From Umbelopsis ramanniana AG (lineage: Eukaryota > Mucoromycota > Umbelopsidomycetes > Umbelopsidales > Umbelopsidaceae), in contig NW_026252102.1 in the NCBI RefSeq assembly GCF_025399195.1, positions 248,001-312,000 on the forward strand: a DNA stretch of 64,000 nucleotides, written 5' to 3'. The notes beneath the pieces were generated by a model, which was not told where the DNA came from, ran no database searches, and saw nothing but the letters and a program-made list of their open reading frames with translations. A program made the translations under genes and the position numbers. Positions 1 to 10,906 of the stretch are shown piece after piece (the first letter of the stretch is position 1; every line of letters starts with the position of its first letter).

Positions 1-1
1 T

Positions 2-181
2 TATGAAGAGGAAATCAACAAGCTATCCGCACCATTTTCTGGAAGACCTCCCAGAGAGGTGGAAAGCAGAATCCGCTATCTTCTTCAAAAGTTGGCAGAT
101 GGCCAGAAAGCTATCGAGGGATATGAAAGCCAAGTTAAAATTGCCAAAGATACCATATCCAAGCGATGGTCAGATGTGTAG
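2..181 (+). CDS. C-terminal end of an unrecognised coiled-coil protein (partial)
   Basis: The frame starting at base 2 is open to a TAG at 179-181 and gives about 59 residues. They are rich in Glu, Lys, Gln and Arg with heptad-like spacing (for example REVESRIRYLLQKLADGQKA) and end in KRWSDV. The composition and the absence of other stops suggest the last exon of a real gene whose body lies to the left of the window. The piece is too short for family assignment; a helical subunit of a larger complex is only a guess. The neighbouring +3 frame is also open but its residue composition looks random. Confidence 0.45.
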   Translation, partial: YEEEINKLSAPFSGRPPREVESRIRYLLQKLADGQKAIEGYESQVKIAKDTISKRWSDV

Positions 182-564
182 AGGGCGGAGATGTATGAAA
201 GTATTAGCACTAAGGAATAATAAATGTCAAATTTCCTAACGGTATAGTCAATCCCACATCAAGAATTACAATATAGTCAAGCTAATAAGCGACCACTAGC
301 AGAGTGTAATTGCAGGAGAGGAGAGAACGGGGGTTATGGAGAAACAGCAATTTTGTACTGTGAAATTGGGCGGCGCTGGTCAATTTCGAGATGGACCGAT
401 TCAGGGTTATTGAATTACGACAGTTCTCGGAAGAATAATAATCATTGTATTCGCAATAGGAATGTAAGACCCTCTTTGTTCATTGTTTCGTTTCGTATCT
501 TGATTTTCTTGGTTGGTAGAACTTCCAGCCTAGCCAGCATTCTGGCCAAATAATCACAATAAAG
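182..564. other. Intergenic region upstream of SKT5
   Basis: About 380 bp between the upstream gene end and the SKT5 start. It must hold the SKT5 promoter and 5' leader. I see no clear TATA box or other named element. Confidence 0.5.
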
Positions 565-2103
565 ATGACAGCTTCGACACTCCCGGCAAACCAGCCTTGC
601 TATCCACCGTCTAGAAAAAAGCAATCGTATGAAGATTTGATGAAATCGCCTGCAGACTCTATAGATGTGCCAAACGAAATATTGCTTGCCCGGTCGCCAA
701 CAAAAGGAAAATCCCCAGCTCGTTCTGAGCCTATGTTCGTTGTGGATTTTGACAAGCCATTAAATGACTCTCCCGGCGGTACATACATATACAAAGAGAT
801 TTTAGCTTTGTCGCCAGTTGGACAAGAGATCAATTTGAGGTTCAACAAAGATAGAACCAACAGCCTACCCATATCTAAACCGTCACTAGTAACCGCCATA
901 TCTGAATTACCAGATCGACAGCCATCCATCTCCAGTAAATCATCGGAGTCTGGATCAAGTATGGCTGGCAAAGTGTTAAATCTGCCCGCACCCACAGCTG
1001 AAAATATTCGTGTATTGAGAGACCAGGCCCGGGCACACAATGATCCAGACCAGCTTTTAGCATTTGCATTGTATCTGATAGATACTGTGTCTCAAATTAC
1101 CATTGACGAACAAGACACTAAACAAGGCGCCAAGACTCGAGAACGAATGGTCCTCGAAGCTCAAAAAATCATCAAGAAATTGGCAACCCAAGGCTTAGGA
1201 ATTGGCAAAACTGCATACCCTGAAGCACAATTTTACCTCGCAAACTGTTATGGGAGCGGATCTATTGGGTTGCCAGTAGACTATGATAGAGCATTTTCTC
1301 TATATTTACAAGCATCCAAACAAAATCATCCACCGGCAACCTATCGCACCGCCGTCTGTTATGAAATTGGTGCTGGTACCCGTCGAGATTACAATCATGC
1401 TATGCAATTTTATCGAAAGGCAGCAAATCTTTCATACACCATCGCGATGTACAAGCTTGGCATGATATTACTGAAAGGTCATCTAAATCAGGCTAAGAAT
1501 CCTCGCGAGGGCATATTTTGGCTCAAGAGATCAGCTGCCGCTGCTACTGAAGACACCCCACATGCTTTACATGAGCTTGGATTGGTGTATGAAAAAGACG
1601 TCAGCTCAACTGTTATCGCAGACGAGCGATATAGTTTCGAGTTGTTTTCCAAAGCCGCACATCTAGGATACGCACCCTCCCAGTGTAAGTTGGGAACATG
1701 CTACGAATATGGCTTACTACAATGCCAGGTTGATGCCTCATTATCAGTGCTCTGGTATAGAAAAGCAGCCGATCAAGGTATCACAGAAGCAGAGCTAGCT
1801 GTTTCAGGTTGGTACCTGACAGGATCTGAAGGTGTCATTGAACAGAGTGACCATCAAGCATATTTATGGGCTCGAAGAGCAGCAGACAAAGGAGAACCTA
1901 TGGGAGAGTTTACAGTTGGCTATTATACGGAAATCGGGATTGGTATTACCGCCGATGTGGAGGAAGCCAAGCGCTGGTATATGCTAGCCATGTCCCGAGG
2001 TAACCAAAAGGCTGTGGATAGATTAAAAGAGCTCAAGAGAATAGCTGCAGGTCGATCACAAGTAGAGAGTAGCGTAGAACAGAAGAGTTGTGTAATAATG
2101 TGA
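565..2103 (+). CDS. SKT5: Sel1-repeat activator of chitin synthase III (Skt5/Chs4-like)
   Basis: Single-exon ORF of 512 aa. Residues about 1-200 are low-complexity and Ser/Pro rich. Residues about 215-490 carry tandem Sel1-like (TPR-related) repeats with the recurrent A..LY..A...G pattern, for example FYRKAANLSYTIAMYKLG and WYRKAADQGITEAELAVSGW. The protein ends in CVIM, a CAAX box, so farnesylation and membrane attachment are expected. Repeats plus a terminal CAAX motif are the hallmark of Skt5/Chs4, which activates and anchors chitin synthase III at sites of polarised growth and septation in yeast. The first ATG of the open frame is used. Fungi often have several Skt5 paralogues, so the exact orthologue is not settled. 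Confidence 0.88.
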   Translation: MTASTLPANQPCYPPSRKKQSYEDLMKSPADSIDVPNEILLARSPTKGKSPARSEPMFVVDFDKPLNDSPGGTYIYKEILALSPVGQEINLRFNKDRTNSLPISKPSLVTAISELPDRQPSISSKSSESGSSMAGKVLNLPAPTAENIRVLRDQARAHNDPDQLLAFALYLIDTVSQITIDEQDTKQGAKTRERMVLEAQKIIKKLATQGLGIGKTAYPEAQFYLANCYGSGSIGLPVDYDRAFSLYLQASKQNHPPATYRTAVCYEIGAGTRRDYNHAMQFYRKAANLSYTIAMYKLGMILLKGHLNQAKNPREGIFWLKRSAAAATEDTPHALHELGLVYEKDVSSTVIADERYSFELFSKAAHLGYAPSQCKLGTCYEYGLLQCQVDASLSVLWYRKAADQGITEAELAVSGWYLTGSEGVIEQSDHQAYLWARRAADKGEPMGEFTVGYYTEIGIGITADVEEAKRWYMLAMSRGNQKAVDRLKELKRIAAGRSQVESSVEQKSCVIM

Positions 2104-2788
2104 ACCATTTTTTTTTATCATTTTGTTTTTGTCCATAAACATAAAGCATCAATACGTTCATTTATGTTGTAACAGCCTGAAGGTTGTTTGAATGCACAAA
2201 GTCATGGTGATTGTTTTTTTTTTTTTTCGTTTGTTTTAATAGCCAGAAGAAGAAGGGTATATCGCCATTGCCTGCGAAAAAGATCACAGTTTGGTAACGA
2301 AGCAATCATAAGATGGAATGCATCTAAATTACAAAGGCAGAACATCTTGCTACGGTACAATCTTGTAACAGATATTTGAATTCATCTGATCAAGAAATAA
2401 AAACGCAGCGTATGAAATCAAACTTATTCTTTCGATACTCCATTTTATACACAAAAAAAAAAATTAAATCGTCGCGCTGTTTCAACTGATGCTCTTCAAC
2501 AAAGCGAAAGAAATCAGTGTCACTTTTAAAGCCTGAGCACGGCTGGTTCTTCCATCTAACAGAGCATAGAAACATTGTTTTCAGTGTTCAAGTACAAACT
2601 CATAAATAAAATATACAAGACTTTAAAATGAAATTGCTCATTGACAAAAAACTACCCTTACAGCGTGGGTTCAACTTAAGTATGGAAACGCCTATGACGT
2701 TGCACCGGCCTCCCCGCTTGCAACTGGTTTCCCACTTTTCCTTCTCAGCTCCTTCATCGTCATCTTCGTTGTCATTGCTACAGTCTAA
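2104..2788. other. Intergenic region between SKT5 and LAS17
   Basis: About 685 bp, AT-rich with several T and A runs (for example near 2110, 2215 and 2450). It should contain the SKT5 3' end and the LAS17 promoter. Short ORFs here show no coding character. Confidence 0.45.
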
Positions 2789-4945
2789 ATGCCTTCGGCA
2801 GCTCTCTCATCCGCCGAGGACAAGAACCGTATAAGAAGAGCGTTACCTAATACGGTACGTGTATTTTCTTCTCTGCTGTTAGAATTCCTTCACTCGGAAA
2901 TTCTGCAATCCAATCCCGCCAAGCTAACACGCTAAGCCTGCTGCAAATTTGCCCTTTTATTACAGAAAATCTTCACGGCAACTGTTGCTCGACTGTATGT
3001 AGCCTACCCTAATCCTCAGCGATGGAGTTATACGAATATATGGGGTGGTTTAGTATTTCTAGTCGACAAGAAGCGGAGGAATGCGTTTTTTCTTCGCATC
3101 GTTGACCTGAAGGTAAGGATTTCTTGAATACTATATGATGATCAAAGCTCTATATGTGCCCATCAAAAGAGAACTAATCAATCTTTACAGAATCATCCAG
3201 CTGTCATCTGGGAACAGGAACTGTATGATGGCTTTGAGCTGAAAATGGATACACCGTTCTTCTTTACATTTACAGCCGATGTAAGTAATTTTTATGCTTC
3301 CAGGAGCGTGTTATAGAAGCGAATGGCATCAAGATTGAACCTCGTTATTTCAGGAATATGTTGCTGGTCTATCGTTTACCGACGAAAATGACGCTCTAAT
3401 TCTGCACAAGAAACTGAACAGTCGAATGGCATTGAACGTCAGAGCCACAAAGCCCGCCGGTAAGTCACAAACGTCGAAGTCAGTTCATGTATGTTTTTGT
3501 TCGTGACATTAACTTTAAGCATTATATGACGATTAGATAAAGGTAAAAGCGGGAAAGGGAAAGGAAAGCTGGACAAAACTCAGATTGGACTTCCAGCCGA
3601 CTTCCGACACTTGGGTCATATTGGGTACACTCCAGAAAAAGGATTCAGTGTGCAGAACAATGATCCTGAATGGCAAGGCGTTTTCGAGCAGTTGACGGCT
3701 TTGGGTATTTCAGCGGAGGAAATTCACGAGAATGAAGACTTCATCAAAGATTTCGTAGAGCAAAGAGGAGGACCGGCTCAAGCAAAGCCTAAAAAAGCTC
3801 CCCCGCCTCCTTCACGACCAGGATCTCGCAATCCTGCTCCAGCTGCAAAGTCTAAACGTCCACCACCTCCACCTCCACCTCGCGTTGGAGGACGCCGTCC
3901 ACCGCCTCCACCTCCTCCATCGCGTAGAAGTGCTCCACCCCCTCCTCCTCCCACGCGACCCATGTCGCATGCACCAGCTCATTCACCCAGACCAGCGCCG
4001 CCTTCTATGATGAGTCCATCGCAACCTAATGGGATGGCTTCTCCGAGATCGAACAATCCTTACAAATCTCGAAGTGCTGCACCTAGCACCCCATCCATTT
4101 CAACACCACCTCCTCCGCCGCCACCGCGAGTAGAAGAACAGCAGCCAACTTATTATGAGGATGAATACAATGAATGGCCGGCCGAGCAACATGAAGTGTC
4201 CTCACCAGCACCTCCGCCACCGCCGTTGCCGCCATCTTTCTCGGCTCAGCCACCGTCTCGGCCACAACCTGATAGAGCCCCATCTTCATCGGCACAATCG
4301 CGCCCAGCACCCCCTCCGTTGCCTCCTATGCCAACTGGACGAGGTGCTCCACCGCCACCACCTCCGCTACCAAACCGGCAAAAGGATCGTGGTCCTCCAC
4401 CCCCTCCACCCGGTCCACGTATACCAGCTTCTTCTCCAGCTCCCGCGTCTACTCCAGATTATGATTATCAAGCTGAGCAGCAGCAAACCTCTGCTCCTCC
4501 TCCCCCACCACCACCTCCGCCTCCCCCGCCATTTTCTCCTCCTCAGCAGGGTGGAGCACCACCACCACCACCACCACCTCCTCCTCCTCCGCCAGTTGCT
4601 GGAGCGGGTATGCCACCACCACCACCTCCTCCTCCACCGGTTATGAGCAGTGCCTCATCTTCGGAAACACCACCGTCGATATCTGAAATTCTTCCACCGG
4701 AAGCTTCTTCTGGTGGCCGTAACGCTTTGATGGATGCCATTCGTGGTTCAGGTGGTATTGGTGCTTTACGTACTTCCAAATCTCAACCTCGCGAAGAATC
4801 TCCAGTTGATTCACCTTCTATGAGTAGTGGTAGTGATCTGACTAACAGCTTGATTGCTGCCCTCAAAGATCGTAAAAAGGCTATTCAATCTGACGATGAA
4901 GAAGAAGAAAGTGGCGGTGAATGGGATGATGATGATGATTTCTAA
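2789..4945 (+). CDS. LAS17: WASP homologue, Arp2/3 activator (WH1-GBD-polyproline-WH2-acidic)
   Basis: Five exons: 2789-2854, 2966-3112, 3191-3280, 3354-3459, 3537-4945; phases are consistent and the protein is 605 aa. Residues 1-~135 form a WH1/EVH1 domain (TATVARLYVAYPNPQRWSY, IWGGLVFLVD). A CRIB/GBD follows at about 150-200 (IGLPADFRHLGHIG). A very long polyproline region spans about 220-510. A WH2 motif lies near 528-548 (NALMDAIRGSGGIGALR), then a second amphipathic segment (NSLIAALKDRKKAI) and an acidic tail with a Trp (EWDDDDDF) that should bind Arp2/3. The protein nucleates branched actin at endocytic patches and growing tips. Yeast Las17 lacks the GBD, so Cdc42/Rac control is plausible here. 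The gene converges on the myosin gene 250 bp downstream. Confidence 0.93.
3800..4660 (+). repeat. Polyproline-coding, CCN-rich low-complexity tract in LAS17
   Basis: Dense runs of CCA/CCT/CCG codons encode many blocks of 5-12 prolines separated by Gly, Ala or Ser. Such blocks bind SH3 domains and profilin. The strong strand bias opens long Gly/Val-rich or His-rich shadow ORFs in the other frames. Confidence 0.9.
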
Positions 4946-5194
4946 TAGTTTTATAACCGTCTAGTCTACAGTAGTTAATGGCTTATTGAACACATGTTGG
5001 GGGAAAAATAAATACGTCGATTTTATTACAATATTGCGAAGAAAAAAAAGGGTGTTTGGAGAAAGGAAAATATTACGTACGTTTGATACAGGAAGTGAAC
5101 TGGACTAGAGAAAGATTACTGGTATGGTACAGCTGGGGGTATATTGCGTATGGGGGCGGGCAATCCCACGGGTTTATAGAGGAAAGGCTAGGAA

Positions 5195-8100
5195 CTAATT
5201 TATAGCTTTGCGGATCCTAGGCCGTTCCAAGTGCTGACCGAGCCTTGAAAGACGAGCTGTTGCTTCAGCCTGCTCAGCCTTCAGCAATTCAATCAATGCA
5301 GCCAGCTCTTCCTCTAGCTCGGCATTTCTATTCTTGAGTGACGTATTTTCATTCTGCTCATCCTTCAAAGAAGTTCGAAGGTCAATAATCTGTCCTTGTA
5401 GTTCCTTTTGCGAGGCAGAGTGTGCAGCTTTTTCGTCACGTAGATCTGTCTCCAATTTATCACGCTCCTGATCCTTATCTTTGAGATCATGTTCAAGGTT
5501 CTTTGCCTTTTGCGTCATGTTTTCCAGCTTGGACTAATGAAAGGAAGGCATAGCAGTGTTAATATACGTTGCACAAGTATCGCTTCGCTTGGCAAACAGT
5601 TAGATTCCTTTACCTGAAATTCCTCTTTTGTGCTTTCGAACTGCTTTCGCAGGAGAGCTCGCTCCTCAAGCTCGTTTCGTCGCGTTTCCTCTTCTTTCTG
5701 CATAAAGTGATCGAGCTGTCGCTTCAGTTCTGCGATTTCCAAATCTTTTTCGGTGGTATCTGCCGCTTTCTGAATATGCATTTCAACCTCGTTTTCGAGC
5801 TCCTTTATTCTGCGATCCTTGACAATGTCGCTTTCCTCAAGAACATCCACTCGCTCGCCGAGGGCCTTATTCTCTTCGTCATAATCCTTCAACTCGTTGT
5901 GCAGTTTGTTGATCATGGCAATTTGAGCGGCGTTTTCTGTTGTGAGAGAAGCAACGCTCTCTTCTTTCTCCTTTTGAACGGCTACAAGCTTGTTTTGCTT
6001 CTCCTGTAGCTCTTCCTCAGCAAGCGCAAGTTTTTCTTGGTTGCTGAGGAGGCTGGCAGCTGTGTCTTGAGCCACCATACGCTCTTGTTCAAGCAGGTTA
6101 GCGTACTCGCGTTTCTCTGCTTCGAGATCCCGTTGCTGTTGACTGGCGGTGCGAAGCTCAGTTTCGCGAACCGTTATTTGAGTTTGAAGGTCCTCAATTT
6201 GCTTTTCTTTGGACTTCAGTTGGGATTCCAGGTTATGCACACCTAGCAGCGGCTTCATCTACAGACAAAAAGATGCCAATGTTTAGAAAAGACCCTAACT
6301 AACCCTTCTTATGGATTTCGCTGTTTCTGTTATAACTCACCCTTGCATAGAGCTTCCATAAAGGACATTCACGGCGAACAAGGTAAATGCGAGAGTTTCT
6401 TTGAATAATCTTGAGAGCTTCAGTGCGTCGACTTGTCTTGTGCATTCGGTTGCGAGCAAGGTGACCACGGCAAACAGATTGGATGGTAGTGAAGATGGCA
6501 GAAAGCTTGCGGTCTCTGATTTCTTCCATTTCTGCAAGCTGTTCACGGTGTTAAGAATACATGACAGTAATGTCGATATCGATTGAAAGACTTACCACTG
6601 TTGCTTTGAAAAACACCTTGGTGGTACCAATGCGGTACTTTTCTGGATCCAGCTCCATGCCCTTCAGAAGTGCTTTGCATGCTGTACGTGAATCAACAAA
6701 TCCTTCGCCAATAGCTTCAGGACAGAGCATCTCATAGCGTTGCTTAAAGGCAGCAAACGGAAGTCGGTTGGGAAAACCTTTTCTGCAGATACGAATACCC
6801 TCCAGCACACCGTTGCATCGAAGCTGGTCGCATACTAGCGGAATGTCCATATCGCCAGCTCGCTTGTGAACGTTAGGAACAATGCACCGGACAAAATGAG
6901 GATGGGTCATGCGAAGGGTCTTCATCAAGGTCATCAGCTGTTGCTTGTGTCTCTGACCAACTGTTCTGAATGAACCACCACCCTTACGCAACTTGGCCAA
7001 GGATGGGAGGCTTCCTTGATCATCTTCTTGCAAATAGTCCTCAAACAAATTGGCAACATAAGACTCTGAAGACTGAGCAAGGAGTCTGGTAACATCTTCG
7101 TTCAGTGCTATAATGGGAATGTAAATGGATTAAAGACGTACTCTTGGCTCATATTTACAGGTTCATGCTACTTACGATCTTTGTTCTTATCAAGCCATCC
7201 TTTGGTGCAGTATTGAACGTCAGCTGCATAATGTTGTATGATGAAACCATCTTGGAAACGAGTTCTTTGGTATTTTGAATCAACATCACCCCATGTGCGA
7301 TTCAGCTTCTCCAGGAAACGTTGATCTGTTCCTCTGGGGGCAACACACTCTTCTTCCAGGCATGCCAAAACGCCCACGGGCTAGATCATAGATATGGTTG
7401 GTACGAAAAAGCTATACAACGCATTGGCCGAAATGTGCACACTTACGTTGATTTTGTCAATCAAGTCAATGGTGGGCTGAAGGTCAAGGCCAAAGTCAAT
7501 ATAAGACCAATCGATGTTTTCCTTGCGATATTCCTCTTGCTCAATTTCAAACATGGTATGGTTGAAGAATTGTTGAAGCATTTCATTTGTATAGTTGATA
7601 CAGAGCTGTTCAAAGCTATTGACCTATGGCAGGGAACTCATTGCATTAGCATACATTCGCACTTTTATGTCCTTGACCATTTACCGCTTACCTCAAAGAT
7701 TTCGAAACCAGCAATATCGAGGACACCAATGAAACCAAGCTTGTCTCCAGAGACGTTTCTGTCAATGGCCTTGTTGATTCTTCCCACCAGACTGCTGAAA
7801 CTGCGTTCGTAGAGAGCCTTGGCCAGCGCTTCCAAGCTGGATATGACTTGAGCTTGGGTTCTAGCAAGGTTAACCCAATCGCGTCCAGCCTTGATCTTGG
7901 GTGTCAAAAGGCATTTACGGAACTCTTGAGCAGGAACACCTAGAAGGTGGCAGACCCGCTCGATGACGGCAAAGTCACGAATATCAGCACGATCACGGTC
8001 TGCCACTACGTTGATGTTTCCAATATGTAGAATGGCAGCAACAACTCTGAGGAAGTCAAATTGTTCATTTTCTTCAAAGCCCATGATATCCATTGCATTC

Positions 8101-9522
8101 TGGGGGGGGGGGTGGAGTTTGGTTAAGATTGGTCTAGGATAGCGTAACGATGATTCAAAACGCAAGAACTAACCTTGAGATTCTTGAATTCTTGTGCATC
8201 ATCCACTCCTTCGATATATCGATTTGAGCGCTTGATGTAGTTGTATTGGCTAGCATCATTCTCCAACAAAAGCTTGGCTGTTATGATAAAGCGATGAGTC
8301 AACCTTCGATCACACAAAAATGCAAATGGAGTATTGGCATACCTCTGGTGGCGCTATCGGCATGCATCAGCTGATAGAAGATGTGGTAATTTCTTTCCTT
8401 TGGAGATTGTTGATGAACTCGAGACTTCTCCAAAAGATACCATTCAATGTTGGCACCAGCAATTTGACCTTGCATATTGAATTCGATGCGAATGAATTTA
8501 CCCTGCAAACCAATGCCATATCGGACAATTTAGTACCCACGGCCGCTGATATCATGAGTGAGCGGTATAAAAACTTACAAAGCGGGAAGAGTTGTTGTTG
8601 CGGATGGTTTGAGCGTTACCGAAAGCCTCAAGGATGGGGTTTGCTTGTAGAATTTGTTGTTCTAGCCGATCGGCCGATTTATTCGCTCCTCGACCTTCGC
8701 CAGCGACCGATGCCAAGTACTGGATCACGATCTTTGTGTTTTCTGTTTTACCAGCTCCTGATTCTCCACTGGTGGTGAAAAACAAAGTCAACATCTTTTC
8801 GTTCAAAACGGACAGTTTGCAGATGGTCCACTTACGTAATAAGGATACTTTGGTTCTCTCGGTCCTGCAACATATCATAGTAGGCCAGATCCGCCGTGGC
8901 AAAGATATGAGGCTGTACCTCACCACGCTTTTTTCCTTTATACATCTTAACAACATCCTCAGTGTAAATGGGTAGCCGTTTGTACGGGTTGATGGCTACC
9001 AAGAAGAGACCAGAGTATGTCTATAATTCCCGATATCAGTTTCAAAGCGCGCTTGGCTTAGGCATGAATGTCCCGAATTTATACTCACGTAAATATTGTT
9101 GGCAAGATATCGCATCTTTAGATTGTGTACAACTGAAGGTTCATTCAAAAAGCTAAGTTCCGCAACATCCTCTACTTGATCAAACTTTGGCGGGTTCATC
9201 TTGTGTATTTCGCTTGCACTGACGGTTCGGACCTGAAGAGAAGTAGGGATGAGATAAACGATAGTAATGAGATAGCTGGCAACATCAGACACCATACCGA
9301 ACCACTGCTGAGAGCGACTTCAAAGGATTGACCATTCTCTAGCTCTCTCAGTATATGACCTGCTACATAAGCCTCGTCTGCGTCTTCCACCCACACCCAA
9401 CGCTTTTCATTAAAAGCGGCGTGAGCAACAGCGTCTTGGCTCTGGTCACTGTGGGATTTGAGGAATACTGTTGTGCCATGGCTGTGTACATAGGAACCAC
9501 GTTCCTCTAGTCCTAGTGTCAT
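5195..9522 (-). CDS. Class II (conventional) myosin heavy chain with a short coiled-coil tail
   Basis: Thirteen exons on the minus strand: 9522-9298, 9232-9089, 9020-8836, 8768-8579, 8502-8343, 8277-8174, 8099-7692, 7623-7447, 7380-7176, 7107-6596, 6538-6341, 6258-5614, 5533-5195. All phases close and the protein is 1163 aa. An SH3-like N-terminus is followed by a full motor: P-loop TGESGAGKT (about 185-193), switch I region (NNNSSRFGKF), switch [11 protein letters not shown], and the KDPLNEDV loop. Two IQ motifs lie at about 785-825 ([26 protein letters not shown]). The WKLYAR...KPLL junction and the unbroken coiled coil (about 845-1160) are class II features. Only about 320 tail residues are present, against roughly 1000 in typical class II heavy chains, and no DIL or cargo domain follows. 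Likely role: cytokinesis and cortical contractility. Confidence 0.88.
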
Positions 9523-9555
9523 GACAAAGAGTAAAAGTAAGAAAAGGATTGATGT

Positions 9556-9801
9556 TCAAAATATCGCTGATGCCTCTTTTGTTAAATTTTTGGTCGCTGC
9601 CAAAACAACCGGTCTAAATATGGAAGTTGTCGATTTTGGCGAACCCAAAAAGAAGAGATTGTTTTGCTCCTTCGGTTCGTTGGCAGTCAACACATTGAAG
9701 ATCCGTTGATTGAGATATGGACTATGTTGCTGTCTGACGTATAACTCTCTCACTTCATCAACACGGTTGGTTGGTATTTTGTACATGAAAGCGAGGTGCA
9801 A
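9556..9801 (-). other. Unexplained open frame just upstream of the myosin start
   Basis: An 81-codon frame directly upstream of, and in the same reading frame as, myosin exon 1, separated by a single TGA and 33 bp. The peptide (for example TNRVDEVRELYVRQQHSPYL) has a coding-like composition but I do not recognise it. It could be an N-terminal exon joined by an intron I could not place with certainty (a GTGAGA donor is present near 9755), an upstream ORF in the leader, or chance. Confidence 0.25.
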
Positions 9802-10080
9802 AAATTTATAGATTGGTTATAGTTACGTGGAAGAAATGGAGAAGAGAGGAAATAGGGGGAATACTGAATATGAATATCGCTTGCTTGCTCTGTGAAGGAG
9901 GGCAAAAAAAACAAAAAAAAAAAAAAAACAGGGTTCGGGAAAATATGGAAAGGTCCCATCGAGTTCACAAAATACAGTCATTGTATGGAATGTAGTAGTA
10001 TGGCTCAGTATCTACCGTGATGATGAAAGGAAACGTTCGCCAGCAAAACGTGAGGGGGAGCCATACGCGCAAAGGGAGGT
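9802..10080. other. Spacer between the myosin promoter and the PPxY protein 3' end
   Basis: Roughly 280 bp with a long A tract near 9905-9930 and no recognisable gene. It should hold the myosin promoter and the end of the next minus-strand transcript. Confidence 0.4.
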
Positions 10081-10563
10081 TTAGTATCGAACAGCCTGTT
10101 CATACTTTGGTGGTTCGTAGGAATACATGGGAGGAGGGTGAATTGACTCGTTCATGTGTTGCTCGTAAGGTGCAGTGTAGCCCCCTCTATTCTGTAAAGG
10201 TAATCCGTCTTGGTCGCCTTTCAGCATCTTCTTACGGACACCGCGAATGCTTTTTGAAATATAATATATTAAAGCTGCGAGCACCAGCAGACAGAGCACA
10301 AGAATGATCACCCAGTGAGAATTAGACGAGATCCAGCTTTGACTTTTGCTATTAGCTCCATTGTCGGATTGATCAAAACCACCTGCATTGACAGAGGCAG
10401 TTGGATTCAATTGGCCTTCATAAGGTCCAGTTGCCTGACCGTTGTTAGCGTACTCTGTATTGGCTGGCACGGCGGCGACGGTGGATGTTTGAGCTGTGAC
10501 CAGCTGAGCTGACAAGGTGACGGCAAAACCATAGATTGCCAATGACCATGCAAGGCCTGTCAT
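10081..10563 (-). CDS. Small type I membrane protein with two C-terminal PPxY motifs
   Basis: Single-exon gene of 160 aa. A signal peptide (LAIYGFAVTLSAQLVTAQ) is followed by a short Thr/Asn/Gly-rich lumenal or extracellular stretch. One transmembrane segment lies at about 84-105 (HWVIILVLCLLVLAALIYYI) with a basic stop-transfer (KSIRGVRKKM). The cytosolic tail ends with PPPMYSYEPPKYEQ, which contains PPMY and PPKY. PPxY motifs bind WW domains of Nedd4/Rsp5-type ubiquitin ligases, so the protein may be an Rsp5 adaptor or a sorted cargo. The family is not recognised; the topology and motifs are seen directly, the function is inferred. Confidence 0.75.
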   Translation of the reverse strand: MTGLAWSLAIYGFAVTLSAQLVTAQTSTVAAVPANTEYANNGQATGPYEGQLNPTASVNAGGFDQSDNGANSKSQSWISSNSHWVIILVLCLLVLAALIYYISKSIRGVRKKMLKGDQDGLPLQNRGGYTAPYEQHMNESIHPPPMYSYEPPKYEQAVRY

Positions 10564-10906
10564 CTTGGGGAAAGAGAGAGAACAGAAGCAGCACTAATTT
10601 GTTGGATTGAGTTAGGGGTGGCAACCCCAATAAGACTTTGTAACTCGTTCTCTCTGCACGCCCTCCCTCGCCATGATCACTTCACTGCAACACTAGCCAG
10701 CCGGCAGAAGTCGCCTTGGCTATTCAACCAACTCTACTATGATCCATGTTAATGATCCATTTCCTTTTAGATGGAAATACATCTATTCTCGCTTTCACGT
10801 TAATGGCGGTTTGCACCATGAAAAAAAAGAATTGGACAAATTTAGATCTTTTTTAATTGCTTTGTGCTACCAAAGTCGGTGTCGGACCACAAGATTTTTT
10901 TTCAAA
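10564..10906. other. Intergenic region upstream of the PPxY protein
   Basis: About 340 bp between two minus-strand genes. The first part is the leader and promoter of the PPxY gene and the rest the 3' flank of ribokinase. No clear element was identified. Confidence 0.4.

Noticed and set aside
600-1040. 146-codon antisense ORF over SKT5
   Set aside because: It lies opposite a well-supported coding frame and has no family features.
4155-4646. 163-codon plus-strand ORF and several antisense ORFs inside the polyproline part of LAS17
   Set aside because: They are His/Leu-, Gly- or Val-rich shadows produced by the CCN codon runs; the WASP frame has clear domains and splice continuity.
5569-6246. 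Hydrophobic plus-strand ORFs of 146 and 69 codons opposite the myosin tail
   Set aside because: Antisense of Glu/Lys/Gln-rich coiled coil gives Phe/Leu/Ser-rich text that mimics membrane proteins.
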